From: Actinomycetota bacterium
GTDB taxonomy: Bacteria; Actinomycetota; Thermoleophilia; Gaiellales; Gaiellaceae
Reading direction: 5' to 3'
Assembly: GCA_019234175.1 (NCBI GenBank)
Contig: JAFALP010000314.1
Location: 1 to 8,591 of the forward strand
DNA: 8,591 nucleotides
The position numbers and the translations under genes were made by a program. The notes beneath the pieces are model-generated. The model did no database searches, was not told the origin of the DNA, and worked only from the letters and a program-made list of their open reading frames with translations. Position 1 is the first letter of the stretch. Each line of letters opens with the position of its first letter. Shown one piece after another: positions 1-6,669 of the stretch.

Positions 1-1155
1 GCGCACGCCGCGCTCGTTCACGATCGCCTCCAGCAGGGTCGTCTTGCCGGAGCCGTTCGGGCCGACGAGCGCGACGTGCTCGCCGCGCTCCAGTGCGAAC
101 GACGCATTGCGAAGCAACACGCGATCTCCGATGGAGAGCTCGAGGCCGTCCGTCTCGACGACGATGCGTCCGCTGCGCGCCGGCTTCAAGAACTCGAAGC
201 CGAGCGAGCGCTGCCTGCGCGACAGCAGCGCCACCTCGCCGGCGGCGGCGCCGCGCGCGGCCTGCAGCCGCTCGATCTGCGTCAGCTTCGCCTGCGCCTG
301 CCGCGCCTTGTCCTTCTTCGCGCGGAAGCGCTCGACGAACCGCTCGAGCCGCGCGATGTCCGCCTCGACCCGCGCCACCTCCTTCTGCGCGTGCAGCGCG
401 CGCGCCGCCTTCTCGCGCCGCCACAGATGCCACGGGCCGGGGAAGAACGTCGCACGCCCGGCGGTGAGCTCGAGCGTCGCCGTCGTCACCGCCTCCAGGA
501 ACCAGCGGTCGTGCGCGACGAGGATGACGGCCGCGTCGATCGACTGCAGCTCGCGCTCGAGCCACTCCAGGCTGGCCACGTCGAGGTGGTTCGTCGGCTC
601 GTCGAGGAGGAGCAGGTCGGGGTCGCCGCCGAGCGCCCGCGCCAGCGAGGCGCGCGTCAGCTCGCCGCCGGAGAACGTCCGCAGCGGCCGGTCGAGGTCG
701 TCGTCCGCGAAGCCGAGGCCACGCAGGACGGAGGCGGCGTGGTCGCGCCAGCCGTAGCCGCCCGCGTGCTCCAGGCGGGCCTGTGCGGCCGCGTACCGGT
801 TCAGCGTCGCCTGGTCGTGCGTGCCGCCCGCCATCGCCTGCTCGAGTGAGCGCAGCTCCGTCTCGAGCTCGACGAGGTCGCGCGCCCCCGAGAGGACGTA
901 CTCCCGAAGCGTCAGCTCCTGCTCGAGCGGCGGCCGCTGGTCGTGGAGCGCGACCCGGGTGCCCCTCTCGAAGGCGAGCTCGCCCCCGTGCTTCTCGGTC
1001 TGGCCGGCGAGGATCCGGAGGAGCGTCGTCTTGCCGGCGCCGTTCGGGCCGCCCAGGGCCACGCGGTCCCGCCGCTCCACGGTGAAGGAGACGCCGTCGA
1101 AAAGTAACGATCCGGCTAACTCCTTGCGAACGTTCGATGCGATGACGACGGCCAT
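1..1155 (-). CDS. ABC-F family ATP-binding protein (N-terminal 385 codons; 3' end beyond the window)
   Basis: Soluble tandem-ATPase of the ABC-F family; members have no membrane domain and typically act on the ribosome (translation factors or antibiotic-protection proteins). Reading down from ATG at 1155-1153 the frame is open to the left edge. NBD1 has Walker A GPNGAGKTT (about residues 36-44), signature FSGGEL (161-166), Walker B DLLLLDEPTNHLD (180-192) and switch motif VAHDRWFL (213-220), where many relatives have Ser instead of Ala. A charged interdomain linker rich in Lys, Arg, Glu and Gln (about 235-300, including RFRAKKDKARQAQAKL) is the usual ABC-F helical arm. NBD2 begins with Walker A GPNGSGKTT (365-373). 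Most of NBD2 is missing, as expected for a family of about 530 residues. The start has no strong Shine-Dalgarno sequence. The gene is divergent from tkt with only 38 bases between them, and nothing ties it functionally to the sugar-phosphate operon. The family is certain; the substrate or role (resistance or housekeeping) cannot be decided here. Confidence 0.93.
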   Translation of the reverse strand, partial: MAVVIASNVRKELAGSLLFDGVSFTVERRDRVALGGPNGAGKTTLLRILAGQTEKHGGELAFERGTRVALHDQRPPLEQELTLREYVLSGARDLVELETELRSLEQAMAGGTHDQATLNRYAAAQARLEHAGGYGWRDHAASVLRGLGFADDDLDRPLRTFSGGELTRASLARALGGDPDLLLLDEPTNHLDVASLEWLERELQSIDAAVILVAHDRWFLEAVTTATLELTAGRATFFPGPWHLWRREKAARALHAQKEVARVEADIARLERFVERFRAKKDKARQAQAKLTQIERLQAARGAAAGEVALLSRRQRSLGFEFLKPARSGRIVVETDGLELSIGDRVLLRNASFALERGEHVALVGPNGSGKTTLLEAIVNERGVR

Positions 1156-1164
1156 GACGCACCA

Positions 1165-1170
1165 AGGGTA
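1165..1170 (-). promoter_or_regulatory. Possible -10 element (TACCCT) for the ABC-F gene
   Basis: On the minus strand a TAnnnT hexamer, TACCCT, ends 9 bases before the ATG at 1155. With the usual 6-7 bases from -10 to the transcription start, the mRNA would begin about 2-3 bases before the ATG, so it would be essentially leaderless. No good -35 is seen, and TAnnnT is a weak pattern that can occur by chance. The absence of a clear ribosome binding site is consistent with this reading. Confidence 0.25.
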
Positions 1171-1180
1171 GTGGGGGGAA

Positions 1181-1186
1181 TATCGT
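1181..1186 (+). promoter_or_regulatory. Possible -10 element (TATCGT) for the tkt operon, leaderless start
   Basis: TATCGT matches TATAAT at 4 of 6 positions and fits the actinobacterial TAnnnT pattern. It ends 7 bases before the GTG start of tkt at 1194, which would put the transcription start at or next to the start codon. The only purine-rich alternative ribosome site, GGGGGGAA at 1173-1180, ends 13 bases before the GTG, farther than usual. No convincing -35 is visible. This is inference from spacing alone. Confidence 0.33.
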
Positions 1187-1193
1187 TCCGTCC

Positions 1194-3182
1194 GTGGCCG
1201 ACCAGGATCTCGAGCAGCTCTCCATCGACACTATTCGGACGCTCGCCATGGACTCCGTCCAGCAGGCGAACGCCGGCCATCCCGGGACGGCGATGGCGCT
1301 CGCTCCGCTCGCGTACCTCCTCTACACGGAGGTCATGAATCACAACCCGGCGAACCCGGCGTGGCCGAACCGCGACCGGTTCGTCCTCTCCGCCGGGCAC
1401 GCCTGCATCCTCCAGTACGCGGCGCTGCACCTCTCCGGCTACAACCTCTCGCTCGAGGAGCTGAAGCGGTTCCGCCAGTGGGACTCGCTCACCCCGGGCC
1501 ATCCCGAGGTGCACCACACGCCCGGCGTCGAGGCGACGACGGGGCCGCTCGGCCAGGGATTCGCGAACGGCGTCGGCTTCGGCATCGCCGAGCGCTTCCT
1601 CGCCGAGACCTTCAACCGCCCCTACGACGAGATCGTCGACCATCGGACATATGTCATCTGCTCCGACGGCGACCTCATGGAGGGCGTCTCCAACGAGGCG
1701 GCGTCGATCGCAGGGACGCTCGGCCTCGGCAAGCTCGTCTACTTCTACGACGACAACTACATCTCCATCGACGGGACGACGTGGATCTCGTTCACCGAGG
1801 ATCGCGCCGCCCGCTTCGAGGCGCAGGGCTGGCACGTCCAGGTGGTCGAGGACGTCAACGACCTCGCGGTGCTGCGCAAGGCGATCAAGAACGCGCAGGC
1901 GGAGCTGTCGAAGCCGTCGATGATCGTCGTGCACTCGCACATCGCGTACGGCGCGCCCGACGCGGTCGACACCGCCAAGGCGCACGGTTCGCCGCTCGGC
2001 GAGGCAGAGGTGCGCGCGACGAAGATCGCGCTCGGCTGGGATCCGGACAAGACGTTCGTCGTCCCGCAGGAGGTCGCCGAGCACTTCAACCAGACCGATC
2101 GCGGCATCGCGCTCGAGGACGCGTGGCAGCTGAAGGTGAGCGCGTGGTCGGCGAAGTACCCGGGCCTGCGCGAGCGCTGGGACCAGGCGCACACCGGCAA
2201 GCCGATCCCGGGCTGGGTGGAGGCGCTGCCCACCTTCGACGTGGGCGAGCCCGTCGCGACTCGAGACGCGGGCGCGAAGGTGATGGAGGCGATCAAGCAC
2301 CACACGCCGACGATGATCGGCGGCGCCGCCGACCTCGTCGAGTCGACGAAGACCGAGTTCAAGGGCGGCGGGCTCTTCTCGGCGTCGCACGCCGGACGCA
2401 ACATCGCCTTCGGCATCCGCGAGTTCTCCATGGGCGCGATCGTGAACGGCATCTCGCTGCACGACGGGATGCTGAAGCCGTACGGCTCGACCTTCCTCAT
2501 CTTCAGCGACTACATGCGCAATGCCGTGCGCCTGTCGGCGCTCTCGCGGCTGCAGTCGCTCTGGGTCTGGACGCACGACTCGGTCGGCCTCGGCGAGGAC
2601 GGCCCGACGCACCAGCCGGTGGAGCACTACGCGTCGCTGCGGGCGATCCCGTTCCTGTGGTTCATGCGCCCCGCCGACGCCACCGAGACCGTGGGCGCGT
2701 GGAAGGTCGCGCTCGAGCGCGAGGACGGCCCGGTGGCGCTCGCGCTCACGCGGCAGAAGGTGCCCACGCTCGAAGGAACGAGCGTCGAGGGCGTCGCCCG
2801 CGGCGCGTACGTCGTCCACGACTCGGACGACGACCCCGAGTTCATCTTCATCGCCACCGGGTCGGAGGTCTCGCTCGCGGTCGAGGCGGCGAAGCGCATG
2901 GACGTCCCGACGCGGGTCGTCTCCATGCCGTGCTGGGAGATCTTCGAGGCGCAGCCCGCCGACTACCGCGACGAGATCCTGCCGCCGGATGTCAAGGCGC
3001 GGCTCTCCGTCGAGGCCGGCGTCGCGCTCGGCTGGCACAAGTGGGTCGGCGACGAGGGCGACTCCATCTCGATCGAGCACTACGGCGCGTCCGCGCCGGG
3101 GACGACCGTGCTGGAGAAGTTCGGCTACACGCCGGAAAACGTCGTCGCACGCGCACTCGCGCTCCGCGAGCGCGTCGGCTGA
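1194..3182 (+). CDS. tkt: Transketolase
   Basis: Thiamine-diphosphate enzyme of the non-oxidative pentose phosphate pathway. It moves two-carbon ketol units between xylulose-5-phosphate and ribose-5-phosphate or erythrose-4-phosphate, in the cytoplasm. At 662 aa it is full length for the bacterial family. Substrate- and cofactor-contacting histidines known from E. coli TktA have clear counterparts: H29 (AGHPG), H69 ([11 protein letters not shown]), H103 ([12 protein letters not shown]), H264 and H473 ([14 protein letters not shown]). The diphosphate/metal motif is SDGDLMEG (157-164) followed by DDNYISIDG. The catalytic glutamate is E410 in IREFSMGA. The C-terminal domain ends with the typical EHYGASAPG and FGYTPENVV motifs. 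The GTG start gives an N-terminus only three residues longer than E. coli before the first His; the next in-frame ATG (1248) would remove part of the pyrophosphate domain. It is the first gene of the operon, with 20 bases to tal. Confidence 0.97.
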   Translation: MADQDLEQLSIDTIRTLAMDSVQQANAGHPGTAMALAPLAYLLYTEVMNHNPANPAWPNRDRFVLSAGHACILQYAALHLSGYNLSLEELKRFRQWDSLTPGHPEVHHTPGVEATTGPLGQGFANGVGFGIAERFLAETFNRPYDEIVDHRTYVICSDGDLMEGVSNEAASIAGTLGLGKLVYFYDDNYISIDGTTWISFTEDRAARFEAQGWHVQVVEDVNDLAVLRKAIKNAQAELSKPSMIVVHSHIAYGAPDAVDTAKAHGSPLGEAEVRATKIALGWDPDKTFVVPQEVAEHFNQTDRGIALEDAWQLKVSAWSAKYPGLRERWDQAHTGKPIPGWVEALPTFDVGEPVATRDAGAKVMEAIKHHTPTMIGGAADLVESTKTEFKGGGLFSASHAGRNIAFGIREFSMGAIVNGISLHDGMLKPYGSTFLIFSDYMRNAVRLSALSRLQSLWVWTHDSVGLGEDGPTHQPVEHYASLRAIPFLWFMRPADATETVGAWKVALEREDGPVALALTRQKVPTLEGTSVEGVARGAYVVHDSDDDPEFIFIATGSEVSLAVEAAKRMDVPTRVVSMPCWEIFEAQPADYRDEILPPDVKARLSVEAGVALGWHKWVGDEGDSISIEHYGASAPGTTVLEKFGYTPENVVARALALRERVG

Positions 3183-3187
3183 GAGCG

Positions 3188-3196
3188 GAAGGGAAG
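3188..3196 (+). promoter_or_regulatory. Ribosome binding site of tal
   Basis: The purine run AAGGGAAGG sits in the 20-base spacer after the tkt stop and ends 6 bases before ATG 3203. It decides the tal start, because the same reading frame is open without a stop far upstream through tkt and cannot itself mark the beginning of the gene. Confidence 0.7.
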
Positions 3197-3202
3197 GTCA
3201 CG

Positions 3203-4318
3203 ATGGCTGCTGAATCGAACCTCGACAAGCTGTCCGAACGCGGGCAGTCGGTGTGGATCGACTACCTCTCGCGCGACATGCTGGAGGAGGGCGAGCTCGC
3301 GCGGATGATGCGCGAGGATGCCGTCGTCGGCGTCACCTCCAACCCGACGATCTTCCAGAAGGCGATCTCGCACGGCGACCGCTACGACGAGCAGCTGAAG
3401 GAGCTCCTCGAGCACGAGCACGATCCGAAGGAGATCTTCCTGCAGCTGTCGTCGCGCGACGTCGAGGCGGCGCTCGACCTGCTCGCGCCCGTGCACGAGA
3501 GGACCGGCTACGACGGGTTCGTCTCGTGGGAGGTCGATCCGACGCTCGCCTACGACCGCGAGCGCACCTTCGACGAGGCCATGCGCCTGCACGCGTGGCT
3601 CGACCGGCCGAACCTGTACGTGAAGATCCCGGCGACGAAGCCCGGCCTCGGCGCGATCGAGGACTGCGTCGCGCACGGCAAGAACATCAACGTCACGCTC
3701 ATCTTCTCGCTGGAGCGGTACGCCGAGGTCGTCGACGCGTACGTGCGCGGGCTCGAGCGGCTCGTCGCCGGCGGCGGCAGTCCCAAGGACGTCTACTCGG
3801 TCGCGAGCTTCTTCGTCTCGCGCGTGGACACGGAGGCCGACAAGCGCCTCGACGCCATCGGCTCCAAGGAGGCGCTCGCGCTGCGCGGGAAGCTCGCGGT
3901 CGCGAATGCGAAGCTCGCGTACGAGCACTACCAGCAGGTGTTCTCGTCGCCCCGGTGGGAGTTCCTCAAGGGGAAGGGCGCGAACCCGCAGCGGTGCCTG
4001 TGGGCGTCGACGTCGACGAAGAACCCCGACTACAACGACGTCATGTACGTCGAGGACCTCATCGGTCCCGAGACGGTGAACACGATGCCGCAGGAGACGA
4101 TCGATGCATTCCAGGACCACGGCACCGTGGACGGTGACACGGTGACGAAGGGCGTGAAGAAGGCGCACGCGCTCTTCGACGACCTCGCGAAGGCCGGCGT
4201 CGACTACGACGACGTCGTGAAGACGCTCGAGCTCGAGGGCGTGCAGAAGTTCGCCGACTCGTTCGCCGAGCTGCTCGAAGGCGTCGAGTCCAAGCGCAAC
4301 GCGCTCGCCGCCGTCTGA
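3203..4318 (+). CDS. tal: Transaldolase (long, actinobacterial/cyanobacterial type)
   Basis: Transfers the dihydroxyacetone unit from sedoheptulose-7-phosphate to glyceraldehyde-3-phosphate, giving erythrose-4-phosphate and fructose-6-phosphate. At 371 aa it fits the longer class found in Actinobacteria and as the N-terminal half of Tal-Pgi fusion enzymes. The N-terminal family motif [13 protein letters not shown] (about 43-55) is intact, with a conserved Asp at 20 (WIDYL). The Schiff-base lysine is K141 in [12 protein letters not shown], followed by [13 protein letters not shown] and [10 protein letters not shown]. The later block [13 protein letters not shown], then [14 protein letters not shown], is also typical. 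The start at ATG 3203 is set by the ribosome site just upstream and by homology; the open frame before it, back to 1361, is an antiphase shadow of tkt. Its TGA shares its A with the ATG of pgi (TGATG), so translation of pgi is likely coupled to it. Its product fructose-6-phosphate is the substrate of that next gene. Confidence 0.96.
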   Translation: MAAESNLDKLSERGQSVWIDYLSRDMLEEGELARMMREDAVVGVTSNPTIFQKAISHGDRYDEQLKELLEHEHDPKEIFLQLSSRDVEAALDLLAPVHERTGYDGFVSWEVDPTLAYDRERTFDEAMRLHAWLDRPNLYVKIPATKPGLGAIEDCVAHGKNINVTLIFSLERYAEVVDAYVRGLERLVAGGGSPKDVYSVASFFVSRVDTEADKRLDAIGSKEALALRGKLAVANAKLAYEHYQQVFSSPRWEFLKGKGANPQRCLWASTSTKNPDYNDVMYVEDLIGPETVNTMPQETIDAFQDHGTVDGDTVTKGVKKAHALFDDLAKAGVDYDDVVKTLELEGVQKFADSFAELLEGVESKRNALAAV

Positions 4319-5679
4319 TGGCCGGACCGGATCTCGTCGATCGCATCTGGGAGCGAGATCCCACCGTCTGGACCGGCGCCGACGAGGCGAAGTGGCTCGG
4401 GTGGCTCGACGAGCCGCGCCGCATGCGCGAGCGCGCGGAGGAGATCGCGGCGTTCGCCGCCGCAGTCGCCGCCGACGGGCTCGACACCGTCGTCCTCCTC
4501 GGCATGGGCGGGTCGAGCCTGGCGCCGGAGGTGCTGCGGCGCACGTTCGGGAAGGACGCGCTGCACGTGCTCGACACGACGCATCCGCGGGCGATCCGCG
4601 AGCTCGAAGGCCTCATCGACCTCCAGCGGACGCTCTTCGTCTCCGCGTCGAAGTCCGGGTCCACGCTCGAGACGCGCTCGCACACCGACTTCTTCTGGAA
4701 GAAGACCGGGAACGGCGCGCAGTGGATCGCGATCACCGACCCCGGCTCGCAGCTGGAGGCGCTCGCGAGCGAGCGCGGCTTCCGGCACGTCTTCCACGGC
4801 GAGCCGACGATCGGCGGCCGCTACTCGGCGCTGTCCGCGTTCGGGATGGTCCCCGCCGCGCTCGTCGGTATCGACATCGACGCGCTGCTCGCGAGCGGCG
4901 AGCAGATGGCGGAGGCCTGCCGGCGCGGCGACGACAATCCCGGGCTCGAGCTCGGCACCGGCTTCGGCTCCGGCTGGAGCGAGGGGCGCGACAAGATCTG
5001 CATCGCCGACACGGACGGCGGCTTCGGCTTGTGGGCCGAGCAGCTCGTCGCCGAGTCGACGGGCAAGCAGGGCAAGGGCCTCGTCCCGGCGCCGGGCGAG
5101 AGCGCCGACGGCCCCGACCGGCAGGCGGCGATTCCCGACATCCCCAGCCCCGCTGCGCTCGGCGGTGAGTTCTTCCGCTGGGAGTTCGCCGTCGCCGTCG
5201 CCGCCACCTGGCTCGAGATCAACCCCTTCGACCAGCCGGATGTGCAGGCGGCGAAGGACAAGACGAACGAGGTGCTCGCCACCGGCAAGGAGCCGGCACT
5301 CGAGAACGAGGGCTCGATCGACGAGCTGGTCGCGCAGGCGCGCGAAGGTGACTACGCCTGCATCCAGGCGTTCATCGCGCCGTCGCGCGAGAACGACGAG
5401 CGTCTCGCGCGCCTCGCCTCGAAGCTGCGCGACCGCAGCGGCTGCGTCGTCACGCACGGGTACGGTCCGCGCTACCTGCACTCGACCGGCCAGCTGCACA
5501 AGGGCGGCCCGAACACCGGCCTCTTCCTGCAGGTCGTCGACGACCCCGGCGAGGAGCTCGCGATCCCGGACAAGCCGTTCGGCTTCCGCCGCCTCATCCG
5601 CTCGCAGGCGGAGGGCGACTTCGAGTCCCTGAAGGAGCGCGGCCGCCGCGTCGCCCGCATCCACCTGGAGGAGATCTAG
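4318..5679 (+). CDS. pgi: Glucose-6-phosphate isomerase, small Tal-Pgi-associated type
   Basis: Interconverts fructose-6-phosphate and glucose-6-phosphate; in this operon it would return the product of Tal and Tkt to Zwf. It is a double-SIS-fold protein of 453 aa, shorter than the roughly 550 aa E. coli-type enzyme. Visible motifs in order: LLGMGGSSLAPEV (first phosphosugar site, near 60-72), SASKSGSTLET (109-119), GGRYSALSAFGM (166-177, a variant of PGI signature 1), EQLVAESTGKQGKGLVP (catalytic Glu region, E246), NPFDQPDVQAAK (302-313, a variant of the FDQxGVExxK signature with Asp for Gly) and LHSTGQLHKGG (387-397). This set resembles the C-terminal half of bifunctional transaldolase/glucose-6-phosphate isomerase proteins. 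There is no Shine-Dalgarno before ATG 4318, which overlaps the tal stop by one base, so reinitiation after tal is the likely way it is translated. The family call is firm; the exact kinetic role is inferred. Confidence 0.92.
   Translation: MAGPDLVDRIWERDPTVWTGADEAKWLGWLDEPRRMRERAEEIAAFAAAVAADGLDTVVLLGMGGSSLAPEVLRRTFGKDALHVLDTTHPRAIRELEGLIDLQRTLFVSASKSGSTLETRSHTDFFWKKTGNGAQWIAITDPGSQLEALASERGFRHVFHGEPTIGGRYSALSAFGMVPAALVGIDIDALLASGEQMAEACRRGDDNPGLELGTGFGSGWSEGRDKICIADTDGGFGLWAEQLVAESTGKQGKGLVPAPGESADGPDRQAAIPDIPSPAALGGEFFRWEFAVAVAATWLEINPFDQPDVQAAKDKTNEVLATGKEPALENEGSIDELVAQAREGDYACIQAFIAPSRENDERLARLASKLRDRSGCVVTHGYGPRYLHSTGQLHKGGPNTGLFLQVVDDPGEELAIPDKPFGFRRLIRSQAEGDFESLKERGRRVARIHLEEI
5667..5674 (+). 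promoter_or_regulatory. Strong ribosome binding site of gnd, inside the end of pgi
   Basis: GGAGGAGA ends 5 bases before ATG 5680. It is the best Shine-Dalgarno match in the operon and lies within the last codons of pgi (encoding LEEI). It fixes the gnd start and suggests gnd is also translated independently of pgi. Confidence 0.75.
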
Positions 5680-6669
5680 ATGCAATTGGGGATGGTCGGC
5701 CTCGGCCGCATGGGGGCGAACATGACCGAGCGCCTGACGAAGGGCGGTCACGACCTCAAGACGTACGACCCGAAGGTCCCCTCGACGGCCTCGTCGCTCG
5801 AGGAGCTCGTGCAACAGCTGGACGCGCCGCGCTCCGTGTGGCTGATGGTGCCCGCCGGCATCGTCGACTCCATCGTCGCCGAGCTCGCGCCGCACCTCTC
5901 CGAGGGCGACACGATCATCGACGGCGGCAACTCCTATTACGTCGACGACCTCCGGCGCGCGAACGAGCTGCGCGATCGCGGCATCCACTGGGTCGACGTC
6001 GGCGTCAGCGGCGGCGTGTGGGGGCTGAAGCGCGGCTACTGCCTCATGATCGGCGGCGACGACGAGGCCGTCGAGCGTCTCGTGCCCGTGTTCGAGGTGC
6101 TCGCGCCCGGCGTCGACGCCGCGTCGCGCACGCCCGGCCGCGACGGCGACCCCGCTCCCGAGGAGCAGGGCTGGCTCCACTGCGGCCCGGTCGGCGCGGG
6201 CCACTTCGTGAAGATGGTGCACAACGGGATCGAGTACGGCCTCATGCAGGCGTACGCCGAGGGGTTCAACGTGCTGAAGCACGCGAACATCGGCCTGCAC
6301 GCGCAGGAGACGGACGCCGAGACGACGCCGCTGCGCAATCCCGACCACTTCAAGTACGAGCTCGACGTCGCCGCGGTCTCGGAGGTGTGGCGGCGGGGCT
6401 CCGTCATCGCGTCGTGGCTGCTCGACCTCACCGCGCAGGCGCTCGACAAGTCGCCGAACCTCGACGACTACGCCGGCCGCGTGAGCGACTCCGGCGAAGG
6501 CCGCTGGACGGTCGAGGCCGCCATCGAGGAGGGCGTCCCCGCGCCGGTCCTCGCAGCGTCGCTCTTCAACCGCTTCGCCTCGCGCGGCGAGGCGGACTGG
6601 GGCAACCGCGTCCTCTCCGCCATGCGCCAGGCGTTCGGCGGCCACCTGGAGAAGAGCCCGGAGCAATGA
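5680..6669 (+). CDS. gnd: 6-phosphogluconate dehydrogenase, decarboxylating, short form (probably NAD-linked)
   Basis: Oxidises and decarboxylates 6-phosphogluconate to ribulose-5-phosphate. At 329 aa it belongs to the short class, which lacks most of the extended C-terminal helical domain of the roughly 470 aa E. coli enzyme. The Rossmann motif is GMVGLGRMGANM (4-15). Asp30 (TYDPKV) ends the second beta strand, where NADP-dependent enzymes have an Arg-containing loop, so NAD is the likelier cofactor (inference). Then follow IIDGGNSYY (79-87), the substrate loop VSGGVWGLKRGYCLMIGG (109-126), and the catalytic segment GHFVKMVHNGIEYG with K178, N182 and E185. The C-terminal domain has DSGEGRWTVEAA and LFNRFASR. 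ATG 5680 directly abuts the pgi stop and has a strong ribosome site. The stop overlaps the zwf start by four bases (ATGA). The Gnd family is certain; the cofactor preference is not tested. Confidence 0.95.
   Translation: MQLGMVGLGRMGANMTERLTKGGHDLKTYDPKVPSTASSLEELVQQLDAPRSVWLMVPAGIVDSIVAELAPHLSEGDTIIDGGNSYYVDDLRRANELRDRGIHWVDVGVSGGVWGLKRGYCLMIGGDDEAVERLVPVFEVLAPGVDAASRTPGRDGDPAPEEQGWLHCGPVGAGHFVKMVHNGIEYGLMQAYAEGFNVLKHANIGLHAQETDAETTPLRNPDHFKYELDVAAVSEVWRRGSVIASWLLDLTAQALDKSPNLDDYAGRVSDSGEGRWTVEAAIEEGVPAPVLAASLFNRFASRGEADWGNRVLSAMRQAFGGHLEKSPEQ
6648..6656 (+). promoter_or_regulatory. Likely ribosome binding site of zwf
   Basis: GGAGAAGAG within the last codons of gnd ends 9 bases before ATG 6666. 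A nearer GGAG at 6660-6663 leaves only two bases and is too close to be the main site. The 4-base ATGA overlap suggests coupling to gnd translation as well. Confidence 0.45.

Noticed and set aside
44..1171. Several plus-strand open frames opposite the ABC-F gene
   Set aside because: All overlap each other and lie antisense to a gene with intact Walker A, signature and Walker B motifs; none has recognisable content.
1116..3080. A 654-codon open frame on the minus strand opposite tkt
   Set aside because: It is antisense to a complete transketolase, shows low-complexity charged composition and no motif, and its 3' end overlaps the ABC-F start.
1361..3202. A 5' extension of the tal frame through most of tkt (possible N-terminal fusion)
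   Set aside because: The extension is out of frame with tkt, has no domain and is Arg/Ala-rich. A good ribosome site directly precedes ATG 3203, and the protein from there matches the normal transaldolase N-terminus.
4226..4237. A 12-base palindrome CTCGAGCTCGAG inside tal
   Set aside because: It simply encodes alternating Leu-Glu codons in the coding frame, and the CTCGAG motif is frequent in this GC-rich coding sequence. It has no sign of being a regulatory site.
4300..4330. Programmed frameshift joining tal and pgi
   Set aside because: The frames are one base apart, but I see no slippery heptamer or clear downstream structure at the TGATG; stop-start reinitiation is the simpler reading.
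5838..6665. A 5' extension of the zwf frame through gnd
   Set aside because: It is a shadow of gnd; the G6PD N-terminus begins normally at ATG 6666 in an ATGA overlap.
4204..6666. An 820-codon open frame on the minus strand, opposite tal, pgi and gnd
   Set aside because: It lies fully antisense to three genes with clear family motifs, and its translation is dominated by Arg, Ala, Val, Leu, Asp and Glu with no recognisable domain. This is the usual stop-poor shadow in GC-rich DNA.
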